Shown: one piece after another, positions 40,129 through 49,994 of the stretch
Layout: each line of letters starts with the position of its first letter
How positions within the stretch are numbered: the first letter of the stretch is position 1
Assembly: GCF_004359215.1 (NCBI RefSeq)
Contig: NC_090611.1
Span: forward strand, 1,759,722-1,810,896
Source of the DNA: Bremia lactucae
Taxonomy: Eukaryota; Oomycota; Peronosporomycetes; Peronosporales; Peronosporaceae
Reading direction: 5' to 3'
DNA length: 51,175 bases
Translations under genes and position numbers: made by a program
Notes under the pieces: model-generated
Told to the model about the DNA's origin: nothing
The model's input: only the letters and a program-made list of their open reading frames with translations
Database searches by the model: none

Positions 40129-40932
40129 TTATTCCTTCAGTGCATCAGTCGAATTTGACGAAGCAACAGCATTCTGAGTAGCGCTTGTCTCTGACTTCGC
40201 TCTTTCCTTGGCGGCCTTCCTTTCGGCCTTTTGCTGGGCCTTGAGCTTACGCCATTCTTTCTTCATTGCTTCGCGTTGCGCCTTGCGCTGCTCTTGGGCC
40301 TTGTGTCGAGCCACCTTTGCGGCTTCTCTCTGAGCATTGGTCCACTTGGCCGACGCATCGTCATCGCTTTCTTCCTGCTTCTCATCATCGTTAAAGGGCC
40401 TGACGCCTTGAGTAACATCACCGCTTGAGGATTGGGCACCCTTCAAAACATCGTTGTCTCTGACGGGATCACCACCAGATGATCCAAAAGAGATGCTGTG
40501 TTTTGCGCTCGAAGAAGTCACCTGGTCGGTACTGCTCTTGGTCCCGCCACTTGAGGACTTGAGCGATCTTTTCGTTGCGGAGGCCGCTGAGTTGTTTGTG
40601 ATCTCGTCTTCCATCGACAAGGTTGTGAAGGGTTTCGAATTTCCAACAAAGCTATAACCACTCCCCGCACTCTTCATCTCTTTGACAACATTGCTATTCT
40701 TCTGCTCAATGCCGTCGGATGCGCTGTTAGGGTTGATTGTGCCAATGCTGTTATATTCAATTGCTGAAATATTTGAAAAACTTGTAAACTTGTCTACTGG
40801 CGCATCGGGAGAAACAGCCAGGACTCCCGACGATGGCACAGTATTTAAAGTCAAAAGACGTGAAAGAGCAATGCCCGATGAGGTGTTGCATGCGACCATT
40901 GCGGCTAAAGTCGCGACCCGCAAGCGGTTCAT
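40129..40932 (-). CDS. Predicted secreted protein with Lys/Ala-rich C-terminal helix
   Basis: A 267-residue frame counted from the second Met (MNRLRVATLAAMVACNTSSG); an in-frame Met three codons earlier is possible. The start is a short basic then hydrophobic stretch typical of a signal peptide, with cleavage likely after SSGIA or IALS. The mature part is Ser/Asn-rich and disordered (SFSNISAIEYNSIGTINPNS, SSGGTKSSTDQVTSSS). An acidic block (DDEKQEESDDDAS) is followed by a long charged helix (AQREAAKVARHKAQEQRKAQ, KAERKAAKERAKSET). RLLT sits a few residues after the predicted cleavage, where RxLR effectors carry RxLR, but it is not that motif. Family unknown; secretion is inferred from the N-terminus only. 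Confidence 0.75.
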   Translation of the reverse strand: MNRLRVATLAAMVACNTSSGIALSRLLTLNTVPSSGVLAVSPDAPVDKFTSFSNISAIEYNSIGTINPNSASDGIEQKNSNVVKEMKSAGSGYSFVGNSKPFTTLSMEDEITNNSAASATKRSLKSSSGGTKSSTDQVTSSSAKHSISFGSSGGDPVRDNDVLKGAQSSSGDVTQGVRPFNDDEKQEESDDDASAKWTNAQREAAKVARHKAQEQRKAQREAMKKEWRKLKAQQKAERKAAKERAKSETSATQNAVASSNSTDALKE

Positions 40933-40941
40933 CGCTAGCAT

Positions 40942-41805
40942 AATTCAATGTTGACGCCACTTATTTACTTTTTTACAGTAATTAGACTGAAGTCATGCAA
41001 AAAAGCAAGTGGAGTTAACGGAGCGACTTGCTGATGATGAGCTCGGCGGCGTTGTTAATATCCGTATTCGTGTTCTTGATGATAAATAGAACTTCGAAAA
41101 TTCTTAGCATGGGACTATTATAGAGAAGCATAAAATTCTGCCTCTCCAGATGGTGTTGCGTCTATGTGCGCAGTCTACGTATGGCGACAAAGCAGTCGAC
41201 GATTAGTTGCTCAAAGTTGTCGCCACATCGTCATAACTTACGAAGCATGCCATATATACATCTGTTCTCATGGCATGCCCTTATTGACTCCTTTGAGACT
41301 ACGATATCATATTAAACAGCGAATTAAAAGTAAATCTACACATTTCCCATCAGCAGGAACCTGTGCTAGACCAAACCCAATAGCCTAAGCCTTCTTTTCA
41401 TCTTTGTGACAATTGTTAAAGCACCAAAGTTGTTAGCTCGTTGAGTTTTAATAATAGTTAATGCAGTTTATGTGGCACGCAATGTTAAGAACGGTCTTCT
41501 ACTTGTATTTTTTTCTGTCCACAAGCCAACGAGAACACAAGTTGTTTGGGTGGTTGGAAACCAGAGTCGTGCAATGTACTGTATTTTTGCTCGGCAGTAT
41601 TGCTGTAAACTGGAAAAAATAGGCTGCCAGTAGAGGAGACTCGCGGTAGAAGCTTCCGCCTCAAATCGTAACTCTAGCATCCGTAAAATACAGACGTCTC
41701 TGTCGTGCACTTCGCGTTTACGAAAGCGACAAAATTCCATTTTGACTTACGACGACGCTGTGAAACTCGATTTGTCGTCTTCCAATCTGCATCAGGATGT
41801 TTACT
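40942..41805. other. Intergenic region between divergently placed secreted-protein genes
   Basis: No gene is recognised. Short frames (41164-41388 plus, 41468-41740 minus) look like chance. Upstream of the gene at 41806 the sequence CCATTTT (about 41734-41740) fits the oomycete initiator core YCANTYY, about 70 bp before the ATG, so the promoter is probably there. Confidence 0.4.
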
Positions 41806-42264
41806 ATGTCTCAAATGGCTGTCTTTGTGGCTGCCTTTATGCAAACTGTGACCTCACACTCGAGCTACTCGGAATTGATCCCGAACGGAGAAAATATTCT
41901 GAAGCCCTTGGGGCATACGGAGACGGCCTATACAGGCTTCGGTCAATTATTCTCTGATGAGGGTACTGATTGGTCTAACGTCTGTAACATGACGTGGCCT
42001 GGTGGCTCAGTCACATGTGGGGAAGCACTTGGCGATCCGTGTTGTAGATGGAAAAATGGTGTTCCGGACTACACACTGACTGAGCCCAGCTTGGACGGTA
42101 CAATTTGTGCAACGAGCTCCGACGCTTCCAGTGGTGACAGCAGTGCAGCGACCTACGGACCTGACACCACTGAGTCCACTGTTGCTACCAAGGAATCCCC
42201 GATTCAAACCGACATCACCTTCAGCAGCGATGCTGTGACCGACTCGTCTGAATATTGTGGGTAA
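41806..42264 (+). CDS. Temptin-like secreted Cys-rich protein
   Basis: A 152-residue protein from the second in-frame Met (MSQMAVFVAAFMQTVTS); an ATG at 41797 adds three residues. The signal peptide is followed by HSSYSELIPNG, the hallmark start of the temptin Cys/Cys fold. The pattern continues GHT, GQLFSDEGTDWSNVC, then VTCGEALGDPCCRWKNGVP and C at TICATSS. The E-x-x-GDPCCxW motif and four core Cys are kept, with an extra Cys at VTCGE. A Ser/Thr-rich tail (DASSGDSSAATYGPDTTEST) ends EYCG. Temptin was named for a sea-slug pheromone; oomycetes carry secreted homologues of unknown role. It is a diverged paralogue of the gene at 43224-43823, about 1 kb away and convergent with it. Confidence 0.8.
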   Translation: MSQMAVFVAAFMQTVTSHSSYSELIPNGENILKPLGHTETAYTGFGQLFSDEGTDWSNVCNMTWPGGSVTCGEALGDPCCRWKNGVPDYTLTEPSLDGTICATSSDASSGDSSAATYGPDTTESTVATKESPIQTDITFSSDAVTDSSEYCG

Positions 42265-43223
42265 AATATAGCGAATTTTTTTGAAGTCGGTAATGTTACG
42301 CAGCTCAATGCTCTTGTGGGTTAGCTCCGTGTCTTACAGTATCATTAAGTTAAGGAGCGTGGTACAGTATACGCATGTGTGTAAAAAAAAATGAGTGAAA
42401 TTTACGTTTGAACCTATCTGTGTTAAGTCATGATTTAAAATCAGGAAAAAAAATCATAAATTAAGTCAATTAGATTCTACCTGCTATCTTCAATAAGCCA
42501 TGCGCACGCTTACTACGTGCTACCTTTGTGCTGTGTCTACCTTACGCAGCCCACCTATAATACGAAAGAGATGCGAGGCTACATAATTGCCCACTAACAT
42601 GTATCTGCTTATTTGCTATTTTTACGCACCTCACACTCGACAGTCTTGCATAGGCCAACTTGCGTAAATAGACGAAGTTTGAACTGATTTTACTTTCGAA
42701 ACTTACTTTAACTTTATCGGCAAATCGATGGGAATTGGAAGTTATGGCGTCAACAAATGTAATCTGCTTTTAAAAGTAGAAAACTTTCCAAATAAGGCAT
42801 AATTAGCCTGTTTGGCTGACATATTTCTTGGAACACACGCTAGGCTGCGGATGTCACATTGCAAGAATTGAGTCGATTATGACGCGCTATACTTAAAATA
42901 CTTAAAAATATAACAAATGGCTTTCGTCCCTGATTGCGTGTCGTGGCAAACAAACAGAACGATTACTTGGCCAAGCGGTCTGAGGGCAGAAGCTGAGTAA
43001 GAAAGCACGATGATATACATAAGTTTAATTAATTCATTCATCTCCGAATTTCAGAAACCTACGATTGATAAACGTTAATTACATTTACCATTTTTATATG
43101 CAAAAACCTTCAGCAGTATAAAAGAAACCTTTTCGTAGAAAATGACTTCTATTACAACAATGTCTGGAGATTCAACATCTCTCTTTTTCTTTGACGACAC
43201 TCAACATCCACGAATCAACTCGC
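42265..43223. other. Intergenic region between the two temptin-like genes
   Basis: Convergent genes end on both sides, so this holds both 3' untranslated regions. AT-rich, with no long frame, repeat family or RNA gene recognised. Confidence 0.5.
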
Positions 43224-43823
43224 TCATTGACGAAGCTTGCGAGCGCCCTTGACAGCGCAGCCGCCACCGCTCGTAGGGAGCGGGTCAATAGTTTCAGGAG
43301 CTGGTGGCGTACTTACGTCAGGAGATGGTGCGCCATAGCTGGTTGATTCGGTTGTCGTCGAGTCAGTAGTGTCGGGCACAGCAGGATCAAACTGGGTTGG
43401 ATTGTTTCCAGCGCTCTCATCGGAAGCCGATGTCTTTTCATCGGGAGGCGACTCCGAAGAGCCGGCGTTTGCGCATACCGTAGGCTCACCAGGAGTTGTC
43501 GTGAATGCAGCCACCGCAAAGTCTGGTGTCTTCGGGCCACCCGGTGTCCACATGCAGCATGGGTCACCGAAGGCTTCTCCATTTGTCATTGTGGATCCAG
43601 GAAATGTTTCTCCACAGAAACTCTTATCCCATGTAAGCGATTTCGCTAGGAAATTACTAGCGAAGTCGGTGAGTTTTGAGGAATCACCACCTACGTGGCC
43701 GAGCTCCTTAGCAAATTTGGCGCCATTCGGAAGTTTCTCAAGGTAAGACTCCATGGCTACACCTGAGTCTATAGTGGCGGCCACAATGAAAGCGGAGGCG
43801 GCGAAAGCATTATATGACTTCAT
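43224..43823 (-). CDS. Temptin-like secreted protein with Pro/Ser/Thr-rich tail
   Basis: A 199-residue protein starting MKSYNAFAASAFIVAATIDS. Upstream in-frame codons from 43868 exist, but the core promoter at 43885-43867 overlaps that start, so the ATG at 43823 is chosen. The signal peptide probably ends near SGVAM. Then ESYLEKLPNGAKFAKELGHV matches the temptin start, followed by LTWDKSFCGETFPGSTMTNG, EAFGDPCCMWTPGGP and VCANAGS: four Cys with the GDPCCxW motif. The last 80 residues are low-complexity Ser/Thr/Pro/Asp, a probably O-glycosylated stalk, ending GGGCAVKGARKLRQ with a lone Cys. It may attach to a surface or act in the apoplast; this is inferred. Confidence 0.8.
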   Translation of the reverse strand: MKSYNAFAASAFIVAATIDSGVAMESYLEKLPNGAKFAKELGHVGGDSSKLTDFASNFLAKSLTWDKSFCGETFPGSTMTNGEAFGDPCCMWTPGGPKTPDFAVAAFTTTPGEPTVCANAGSSESPPDEKTSASDESAGNNPTQFDPAVPDTTDSTTTESTSYGAPSPDVSTPPAPETIDPLPTSGGGCAVKGARKLRQ

Positions 43824-43866
43824 CTGGAGCCCTTGTAAGTATTTAAAACAGTCAACGAGCGTGGTC

Positions 43867-43885
43867 AAGCAAATTGCGTTATGAG
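43867..43885 (-). promoter_or_regulatory. Oomycete core promoter (initiator plus flanking region)
   Basis: The minus strand reads CTCATAACGCAATTTGCTT, 44-62 bp before the ATG at 43823. The published oomycete consensus is close to GCTCATTYYNCAWTTTNNYY; here CTCAT and CAATTTGCTT fit and two initiator pyrimidine/T positions differ. Position and orientation are right for the start of the temptin-like transcript. Confidence 0.65.
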
Positions 43886-45617
43886 AAATAGGACGTCCAC
43901 CGGATTATTTGTCAATATCACCGCGCGTCGGACTGAACGCAGATCCTTTACCAGATAAGTTTTGTGAGATGAACGGCGATACACGTCTGCATTCTTTGGC
44001 TGGCTTTATGCCCAGCTGGTTGAAATGAAAAAGTACCCTGTAGAAGCAAAGTAATTGTGAAAAAAGTGACGGCGCAACAACAAATATGTAGATTTTATAG
44101 ATAATCATCCACAACCGTACAGATATTCGTATTTATCTGTAAAGGAATGATTTATTTGGAAAGGCTTGCATCTGCACAGACGACGGAACCAGCATCAGAA
44201 ATACCCGTTTGTGGATTAGGATGATGTTGCTAATTCGTAATCCTAACGTACGTAAAGGAGTTGGCACTTTGTCATCGCAACTAATGGTGTCTGTTGTACT
44301 TTCGTTAAAATTGGGCTCGTGGGGCCGCAAACTCGGGCCAAAGAAGCAGTTCATATCAGGGCAACGCTGACTTCAGATAATGGAAAGTACAAGTGCGCGA
44401 CTCATGTCTGCCTCCAACCGCAACCCGCGCCCACAAGCTTTTATTGTCTTAAATACGCAGAAATTAATTTGCATAGATGTGTTAAGGCTAAAATGTGCGT
44501 GTATAACCAGATTTGTCATCTTTATCTGCTTTACTGATTGAGGAATATTATACGCATGTCAGGGGATTGCTAAAGTATAAGTACTTTTTACTGGACTTGC
44601 CTTTCAACTTGTTTGAGTAGCTCAATAGTTGTGCACAGGACGACATCACCTCCATTTATTCTCGGGCTTTTGTCGACCCTGGACGTACTGGTTTTAAAGA
44701 AATGAGAAAGCACAACATTATCAGGGTAGGTACTGTTCATAAACAGGTATATTTCAAATACCTATCTTGTACGTCTACTGGATATTTTGACTCCATGCGT
44801 TACACTTGTGTGTAATTACGAAAAACCTGAATAATGAATTATTATCAGGTAAATTGGTGTCATATATTATTAAACTTGTGAACCATCTCTCAAGTTAGAT
44901 GAGAAATTCTTGGCCAGGCTCAGCGATAAAATAGCGGTCTTATTCGCTCATCCAATGCACGAGCAAGTGAAATCACACCAAAAGTGTGACTCAAACTATT
45001 TTATTTATGCACTTGCGACCTAATCAAAGAAATCGTCTGCTACGTAATGACATCTTGCAATTTTTGCAGTATTGCCTTTGTTCACGACGTTACGATTCTA
45101 GCACAGAACAATCTGTTGACTTTGACGTCTGTGATGATTTTTGCAATACTTACAGTCCCGGTGGACATACTCTTCTATACGTTATCACAGGGTATTAGAT
45201 ATTGGATTAAAACTGTAGTATCGTCATTCATATGCCGTAGTACGACCACGGTGGACGTCAAATCCTATAAGTTAGCGAGCGTATGAGTTTTCGGAGGATC
45301 AGTTATCAGAGGAAAGACTGTTTGCCTTATACGCGCTGACACGATTTAAGTATAGGACACCTGATGACTTTGATGTCTGCAATGCGAAAGGATTATCCAG
45401 TCAGGATTTTTTTGAGAGATGGAACTACTTTCTACATTGAAAAATCTGTTTTTACCTTCCTCGTGCGAATTTTCGCCCGTTCAGTATAACTTTCAATTTA
45501 TTAAATAGCTTGCTTGGATCTGTAAATAAGCCACGATTGTGGCATTTTAATATGGCCTTCTATTTGGTGTTTATGTTTTGTTTTCTATAAAAGCCTGCAA
45601 TGCAGTGAGACTTGAAA
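43886..45617. other. Gene-poor region with an LTR-like scrap
   Basis: No coding region is recognised. At about 45225-45370 the sequence ACGACCACGGTGGACGTC, then CCTATAAGTTAGCGAG, and later GGACACCTGA recurs from the family B LTR region 4795-4880, so it is an old LTR fragment. The rest is AT-rich, and the short frames around 44986-45286 look like chance. Confidence 0.45.
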
Positions 45618-47237
45618 CTATGTCCAAAGTTTGCTGTCAGTTTGTAGGTGCCCGCAACACTGCGAGTGTTGCGGCAACGAGTTTCTGATAATATCTTGAA
45701 AAGTGCCTTGGATGTTTGGCTCCAAGTGGAAGTTCTGGTTCACTCCGGTAGTGGCGAGAAATTTTGCGGCCTTGAGCCGAGCTTTTTGTGGGTTGTTCCC
45801 GTTACCCCAAATAAATCGTTCAAAGTTCGCCTGAATGGTTCCATCTTTGTCGTCCTTCGACTCCAGATCCTTGCGAATCTTCTTGTCCAAGGTGTTGATG
45901 CGCAGGAAAAACCTGCTCCAGGGGTTTTTCTCGGATCAGTGCTAGTAGAGTTTGGTGGATCACTCACCTGGTTTTCTTGTCCATGGATAAGGGAATTCAT
46001 TGCCCGGATGGCTTCCCAAGTAGTATCATCGATGTAGTTGTATAAGACCCATCTATGCATTGTTGAGTCATTAATAGAAACGCTATCGAAATCGGTGGAG
46101 ATTGTCGACTTGCTACAGCCGATTTCAGCCTTTGCAGGTCCAAACTCGCACATTCCCACACTGTCCATTGACTGATCCAGGACTTCAACGCTGTGGCTGC
46201 CTTGGCGCACTGCCAAATGATGTGGTCGGTTGGTAGTCTCCTCATTACATGCACTCCGTATCCGGGCATTGGCGGTTTTCTGGCCAGCCAGCGTGGCGAA
46301 CATTTAAAACGCCTAACGCAATCCGGTATATCGTCGAGTTCTGGTAGTCCATAATACCTTCGTGATTCCGGAAATGAGTTGGGTGTTGTCTTTGTGCTTC
46401 GTTTGCCCACGATGAACTATTCGTTCCGGCCTAAAGCTTAGTAATCATTAAGTCGTTTCGTTCGTTATTATGGCTTTTTCGATGTAGATGGTAAACGTCT
46501 CTGGGTTCGCTTTTCCGGGGGTATCGACTAATCCGGGGGTCTGCAACGAAAGTGAATCCCACTTGTTTTTCCCAGACTTTCAATTCCCCACAATCCACAC
46601 TAGCTTCAAAGTTGGTGTCTATCCACGCTAATTTCCACAGTACACCTTGGTGGCCTCGGGCCATGTGAAACACTGGTGGTCCTTGTGGACTGTTAATAGT
46701 TGCTGCTACTATCATGTGGTCTTCCGTTCGTTGGACAGCCCAAAAATGCTGTTGATAAAGGTCCCGCAGTGCCCACGGTTTAATGTCCCCTTCTGTAAAT
46801 GCGCCACAGATTCCACGGAATATTGGCCAAGATGCTGATGCACCAACTCTTAACAATCTTCGGGTGCTTAGTGAAGCTATCTGGGTCATTAAGAGGCGAT
46901 TTGATCTTTATATAATGTAGCAATTCTGCGGAATATTCCCTGTCATTGAAAGTGATATTCTCTCGAATGGGGCAAACATTTAGCATTGAGAAGTCTTGCT
47001 GCCGTAACGTTCTCCCGTCATTATCCGTTATGGCCGCATTGTCATGCAACGTAGAAAAATTGCATCTGGAGGAAGTGAAAAATTCCACGGATTTGCCGTC
47101 GAGGCAAAACCAAGTGTGGCTTTGTCAATCCAGTAACTTGAGGCGTAAGTAGGGGGAGGAGGTCGTTCGGTCTTTGGCAGTGGTTTCTCACTGATCATAG
47201 AATGGATAGATAGTGTTTGGGTCTCCCAAAGCTCCAT
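45618..47237 (-). pseudogene. Possible LINE ORF2 C-terminal region (minus), decayed
   Basis: A chain of overlapping minus frames: 47237-47028, 47088-46780 (LLHYIKIKSPLNDPDSFTKH), 46889-46431 (WALRDLYQQHFWAVQRTEDH, LWKLAWIDTNFEASVDCGEL), 46410-45997 (CVRRFKCSPRWLARKPPMPG, LPTDHIIWQCAKAATALKSW) and 46303-45740 (YIDDTTWEAIRAMNSLIHGQ). THIxWxC-A near a Cys pair, followed by W-containing helices, resembles the zinc-knuckle end of oomycete LINE reverse transcriptases. The RT catalytic part is absent. It could instead be a broken host gene; the LINE call leans on the endonuclease piece nearby at 49333-49994. Confidence 0.45.
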
Positions 47238-47360
47238 CTTTCCTAGGCCTTGGGCCGAGATCTGTAGCGCCCCTTGCTTTCAATCATTAATAATTTTATT
47301 CGAGGTTGGACGGAAACTGCAACAATAAGCCGTAACCGGTTTTCCGGTTCGGTCAGCGGT

Positions 47361-47429
47361 AATTTTTGCAGAAAACGAACGGGTAATGAGCGTGATTGGC
47401 TCATTACCCGTTCGTTCTCTGCAAAAATT
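47361..47429. repeat. Near-perfect 31-bp inverted repeat (hairpin)
   Basis: The left arm 47361-47391 (AATTTTTGCAGAAAACGAAC...) and the right arm 47399-47429 pair over 31 bases with one mismatch and a 7-base loop (GTGATTG). The bases GGGTAATGAGCGT (47381-47393) are found again at 48454-48466. It lies between the two LINE-like pieces. Confidence 0.85.
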
Positions 47430-47510
47430 TGATGAAGAACGCTGCGAACTGCGATACGTAATGCGAATTGCAGGATTCAGTGGGTTATTGAAATTTTGAA
47501 ACGCCGATGT

Positions 47511-47585
47511 TGTAACGGGGCTATGACTTGTACTGCTTCAGTACAAGTCCACTTCGCACTGCTTCAGTTGCGAGTGGCCTTACGT
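47511..47585 (-). repeat. Family D LTR end fragment
   Basis: About 75 bp, TGTAACGGGGCTATGACTTG and so on, matching the reverse complement of the end of the LTR at 29601-30052, including the CTGCTTCAGTACAAGTCCAC block. It begins the mosaic that follows. Confidence 0.75.
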
Positions 47586-48383
47586 GCAGCACGTCCATAA
47601 ACGACGCTTTTTCCCCCTTGACTTCGACTGGAACTGGCCAGTCAACTTCCTTCTTCTGAGTCGGGCTCAGAATTAATGTTTTCAACATTGTAGTTTGTTA
47701 ACTCAGACATTCCAATGTCTAAATCACAGACAGACTCAGTCAATGATTCCGGACACTGCGGACCCTCCGCGTGTCGTTAATCCTCATGGAAGGAAGCCCG
47801 CCTCCACTAAGACTCGGGCTGCGCACAACGAGACTGGCGTCCGAGGATGGCGCAGTCCGTTAAGATATTACGGTGCCTTTCTTCAAACAAGGAAGCGTTG
47901 ATTCCCACCCGCATCAATTAGTGCAGGTGGCGCCCGATAGGAGTGGCAAGATCGCCCAACTACTCGTGGCTGCCTTACCTTCGTCCGTTCAGTCACAGGC
48001 GTTAAGCGCTGCTGAAGTCTTCAGCATCATCAAGGAGGCAATCGTTCGCACGTTTCATTACTCTTATCGATGCGTCTGTCGCTAGACGCACCTTCTTCGT
48101 TGCCAACAAATTCCTGCTCCATATCAGGCTGATCGCTACGAAGGTAAATCTTGCTGAGCTCTAGGTGCTGTGGCAACGACGAAAATCTTACAAGCATGAG
48201 TTTACATACTGACAAATTGTGGAAGACCTACCGATAAGTTGGCAGTAGGGAAGATTTTGAGCGGGCCGTCACCCACGTACGAGTCACAGAGAAACTTCAT
48301 TTTAATTTTCCATCGCATGAAGAATCAACTCATGCGGGGTGACGATAGTGCTGCGCCTTCGGCTGCGGTTCGTGCAGCCGCGG
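47586..48383. other. Mosaic of short scraps from several gypsy families
   Basis: In order: CGTCCATAAACGACGCTTTT (family C gag, 25684); CTGGAACTGGCCAGTC (RT of the D-type element, 36927); about 100 bp inverted from the family C spacer (26790-26890); CCACTAAGACTCGG...GGCGCAGTCC (family A integrase, 18066-18122); GGAAGCGTTGATTCCCACCC to GCGTTAAGCGCTGCTGAA (family A antisense frame, 23920-24040 and 17219-17237); GTTTCATTACT...GCTAGACGCACC (D protease, 37921-37963); and CGCCTTCGGCTGCGG (family D, 32260 inverted). Each block is tens of bases to about 130 bp. Confidence 0.7.
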
Positions 48384-48454
48384 GTGACGCGTAGGATTTG
48401 AACCTACAATATTAGGATTATGGTTCCCACGTTCTACCATTAAACTACAATGTG
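48384..48454 (-). tRNA. tRNA-like sequence (CAU anticodon), acceptor broken
   Basis: On the minus strand it folds as a class I tRNA. The D arm is GTTT-AATGGTA-GAAC, the anticodon arm TGGGA-ACCATAA-TCCTA, the variable loop ATATT and the T arm GTAGG-TTCAAAT-CCTAC, perfectly paired. The anticodon would be CAU (Met, or Ile if modified). Position 33 is C rather than U. The acceptor does not pair: 3' GCGTCAC faces 5' CACATTG. The D arm TAGTTTAATGGTAGAAC is typical of organellar tRNAs, so it may be a mitochondrial insertion. Flanks are gypsy scrap on one side and LINE-like sequence on the other. Probably a pseudogene. Confidence 0.5.
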
Positions 48455-49994
48455 GGTAATGAGCGTCAAGGGTATCGAGTTTGTGAAAAAGCTCTTAAAT
48501 CACTTAAAGATCGCAATTTGGTAGGGGACAGTGCGTACTCCATGATGGAGTTGAACGGGTAGACAGCGGCATGCCATGCTGCCAGAAAATGAAATTTGGA
48601 CACTCTGAGCATCTGAAGTTATGTAGGAAATCAGAATACAAAGTTATGGCTCGGATGATCAATGGCGGGAATTAACCAGTCAGAGATGAAACTGCTTGTA
48701 CCGACTAATCACCAAACCACCTCTTCAACCACGATGGGGAAAATTGCGTTACTGTTTGAACTGCTGGACATGAAACCAAAATTTCACGCCCTTCTCGGCA
48801 GAGCTGATTCTAGTGGCCTATGGGCACAGTTGGAAAAGATGTTATCGGGCATTGACCAGACGGAGTAAACGGAAACGAAACCGAGCCGGGGCTCCGGATC
48901 CCCCAAATTTTAGTTATTAGTACGAGTTCTCAAAGCCCAAAACTCGGCACCGACCGGTGAATTCTTTAGCGACCATTATAACAGAGCACAACTGATTACC
49001 GCAGCTACGGACCGTCCAAGGCGATCCAGATACGGCAAATGGGCAACTACTATAGCAACTCAAAACCTTCGTGGGTTTGCAAAACAAATTGAGACGCATT
49101 GGATGGGCGGATGGAGTTGACGAAAAGGCAGCAAACCACCGGATGTAATTTATTACAGGACACAGGCAACAGGTAACAGGCAACAGGTAGGCAACTGGGA
49201 CCAAGCCTGGAAGCGGTCGAAGCTTAAGAAACCGCTCAGTTATTGGACCACCACTCAGTCAAAGTCCGCAGGACTAGGCATACTGGTGACTCCAGAAATA
49301 AGTGAGCGAATAAGACCCTGGCAATAGAGCAGATGGACATCACGGGTAATGGCGGTGGAACTGGATCACTGGTTATTAATGTGTACGCACCAGATGACAA
49401 GACTGAGCAGGATCAATATTATGCAGATCTACTGTTTTATTTACAGTTCATATTCAAATAAGTCTAGAGCCATGGATATTCAAACACAAATCCATCATTG
49501 TGGGCGGAGACTTTAATTGTGTTCTAAACCTGGCTATGACTGACGAGTTCACTGAACTCCGAGTAAAGGGCCAGCCGAAAGTGCGACTCTAAAACGACTA
49601 GCACGCAAAAATGACTTGACGGACGCAATAACTATAACTCACCAACACGACGACGATTAAGAAGCATTTGATCCGTTGAAGTATTTTACATTTTGGAGAA
49701 GAGATGGAGCAAGCCAAATTGATAAGTTTTACGTTAAAGGTGACCCGAACACGCAGGTGCAATGGGTTGGGCTACTGCAGCCGCTTGTAAGTCAAACCAT
49801 CGCGAAGTGCGTCTCGAGCTTTCTCCTCCCAACAGCGGGCAACCGCAAAATAGTACAACTTCGTACTACCCCATATCCAGTGGTCGTCCAGCAAGAGTAC
49901 AGGAAATTATCCCCTAAAACCGTAGCACCATCATGGTTTGAAGCAAGTACAAATCCGAAGTATTCGGATACTTATAATCACACTATCCCATTCC
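48455..49994 (+). pseudogene. LINE 5' part with AP-endonuclease domain, interrupted
   Basis: The apurinic-type endonuclease of a LINE ORF2 is clear from 49333: SLVINVYAPDD (49370-49402), then SIIVGGDFNCVLNLAMTDEF (49492-49551), which holds the G-D-F-N motif, and KYFTFWRRDGASQIDKFYV (49679-49735), the S-x-I-D motif. Stops lie between the pieces. An upstream 68-codon frame (48662-48868) may be the end of ORF1 or an ORF2 leader; it is not recognised. The element is cut at 49994 by the family A LTR, and no reverse transcriptase follows. Confidence 0.7.

Noticed and set aside
40820..40870. RxLR effector motif (RLLT) in the secreted Lys-rich protein
   Set aside because: Only Arg and Leu positions partly fit, and there is no clear dEER; kept as a remark rather than a motif call.
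43369..43746. 125-codon plus-strand frame opposite the temptin-like gene
   Set aside because: Antisense of a Cys-patterned protein that also has a signal peptide and a core promoter; the plus frame shows no features.
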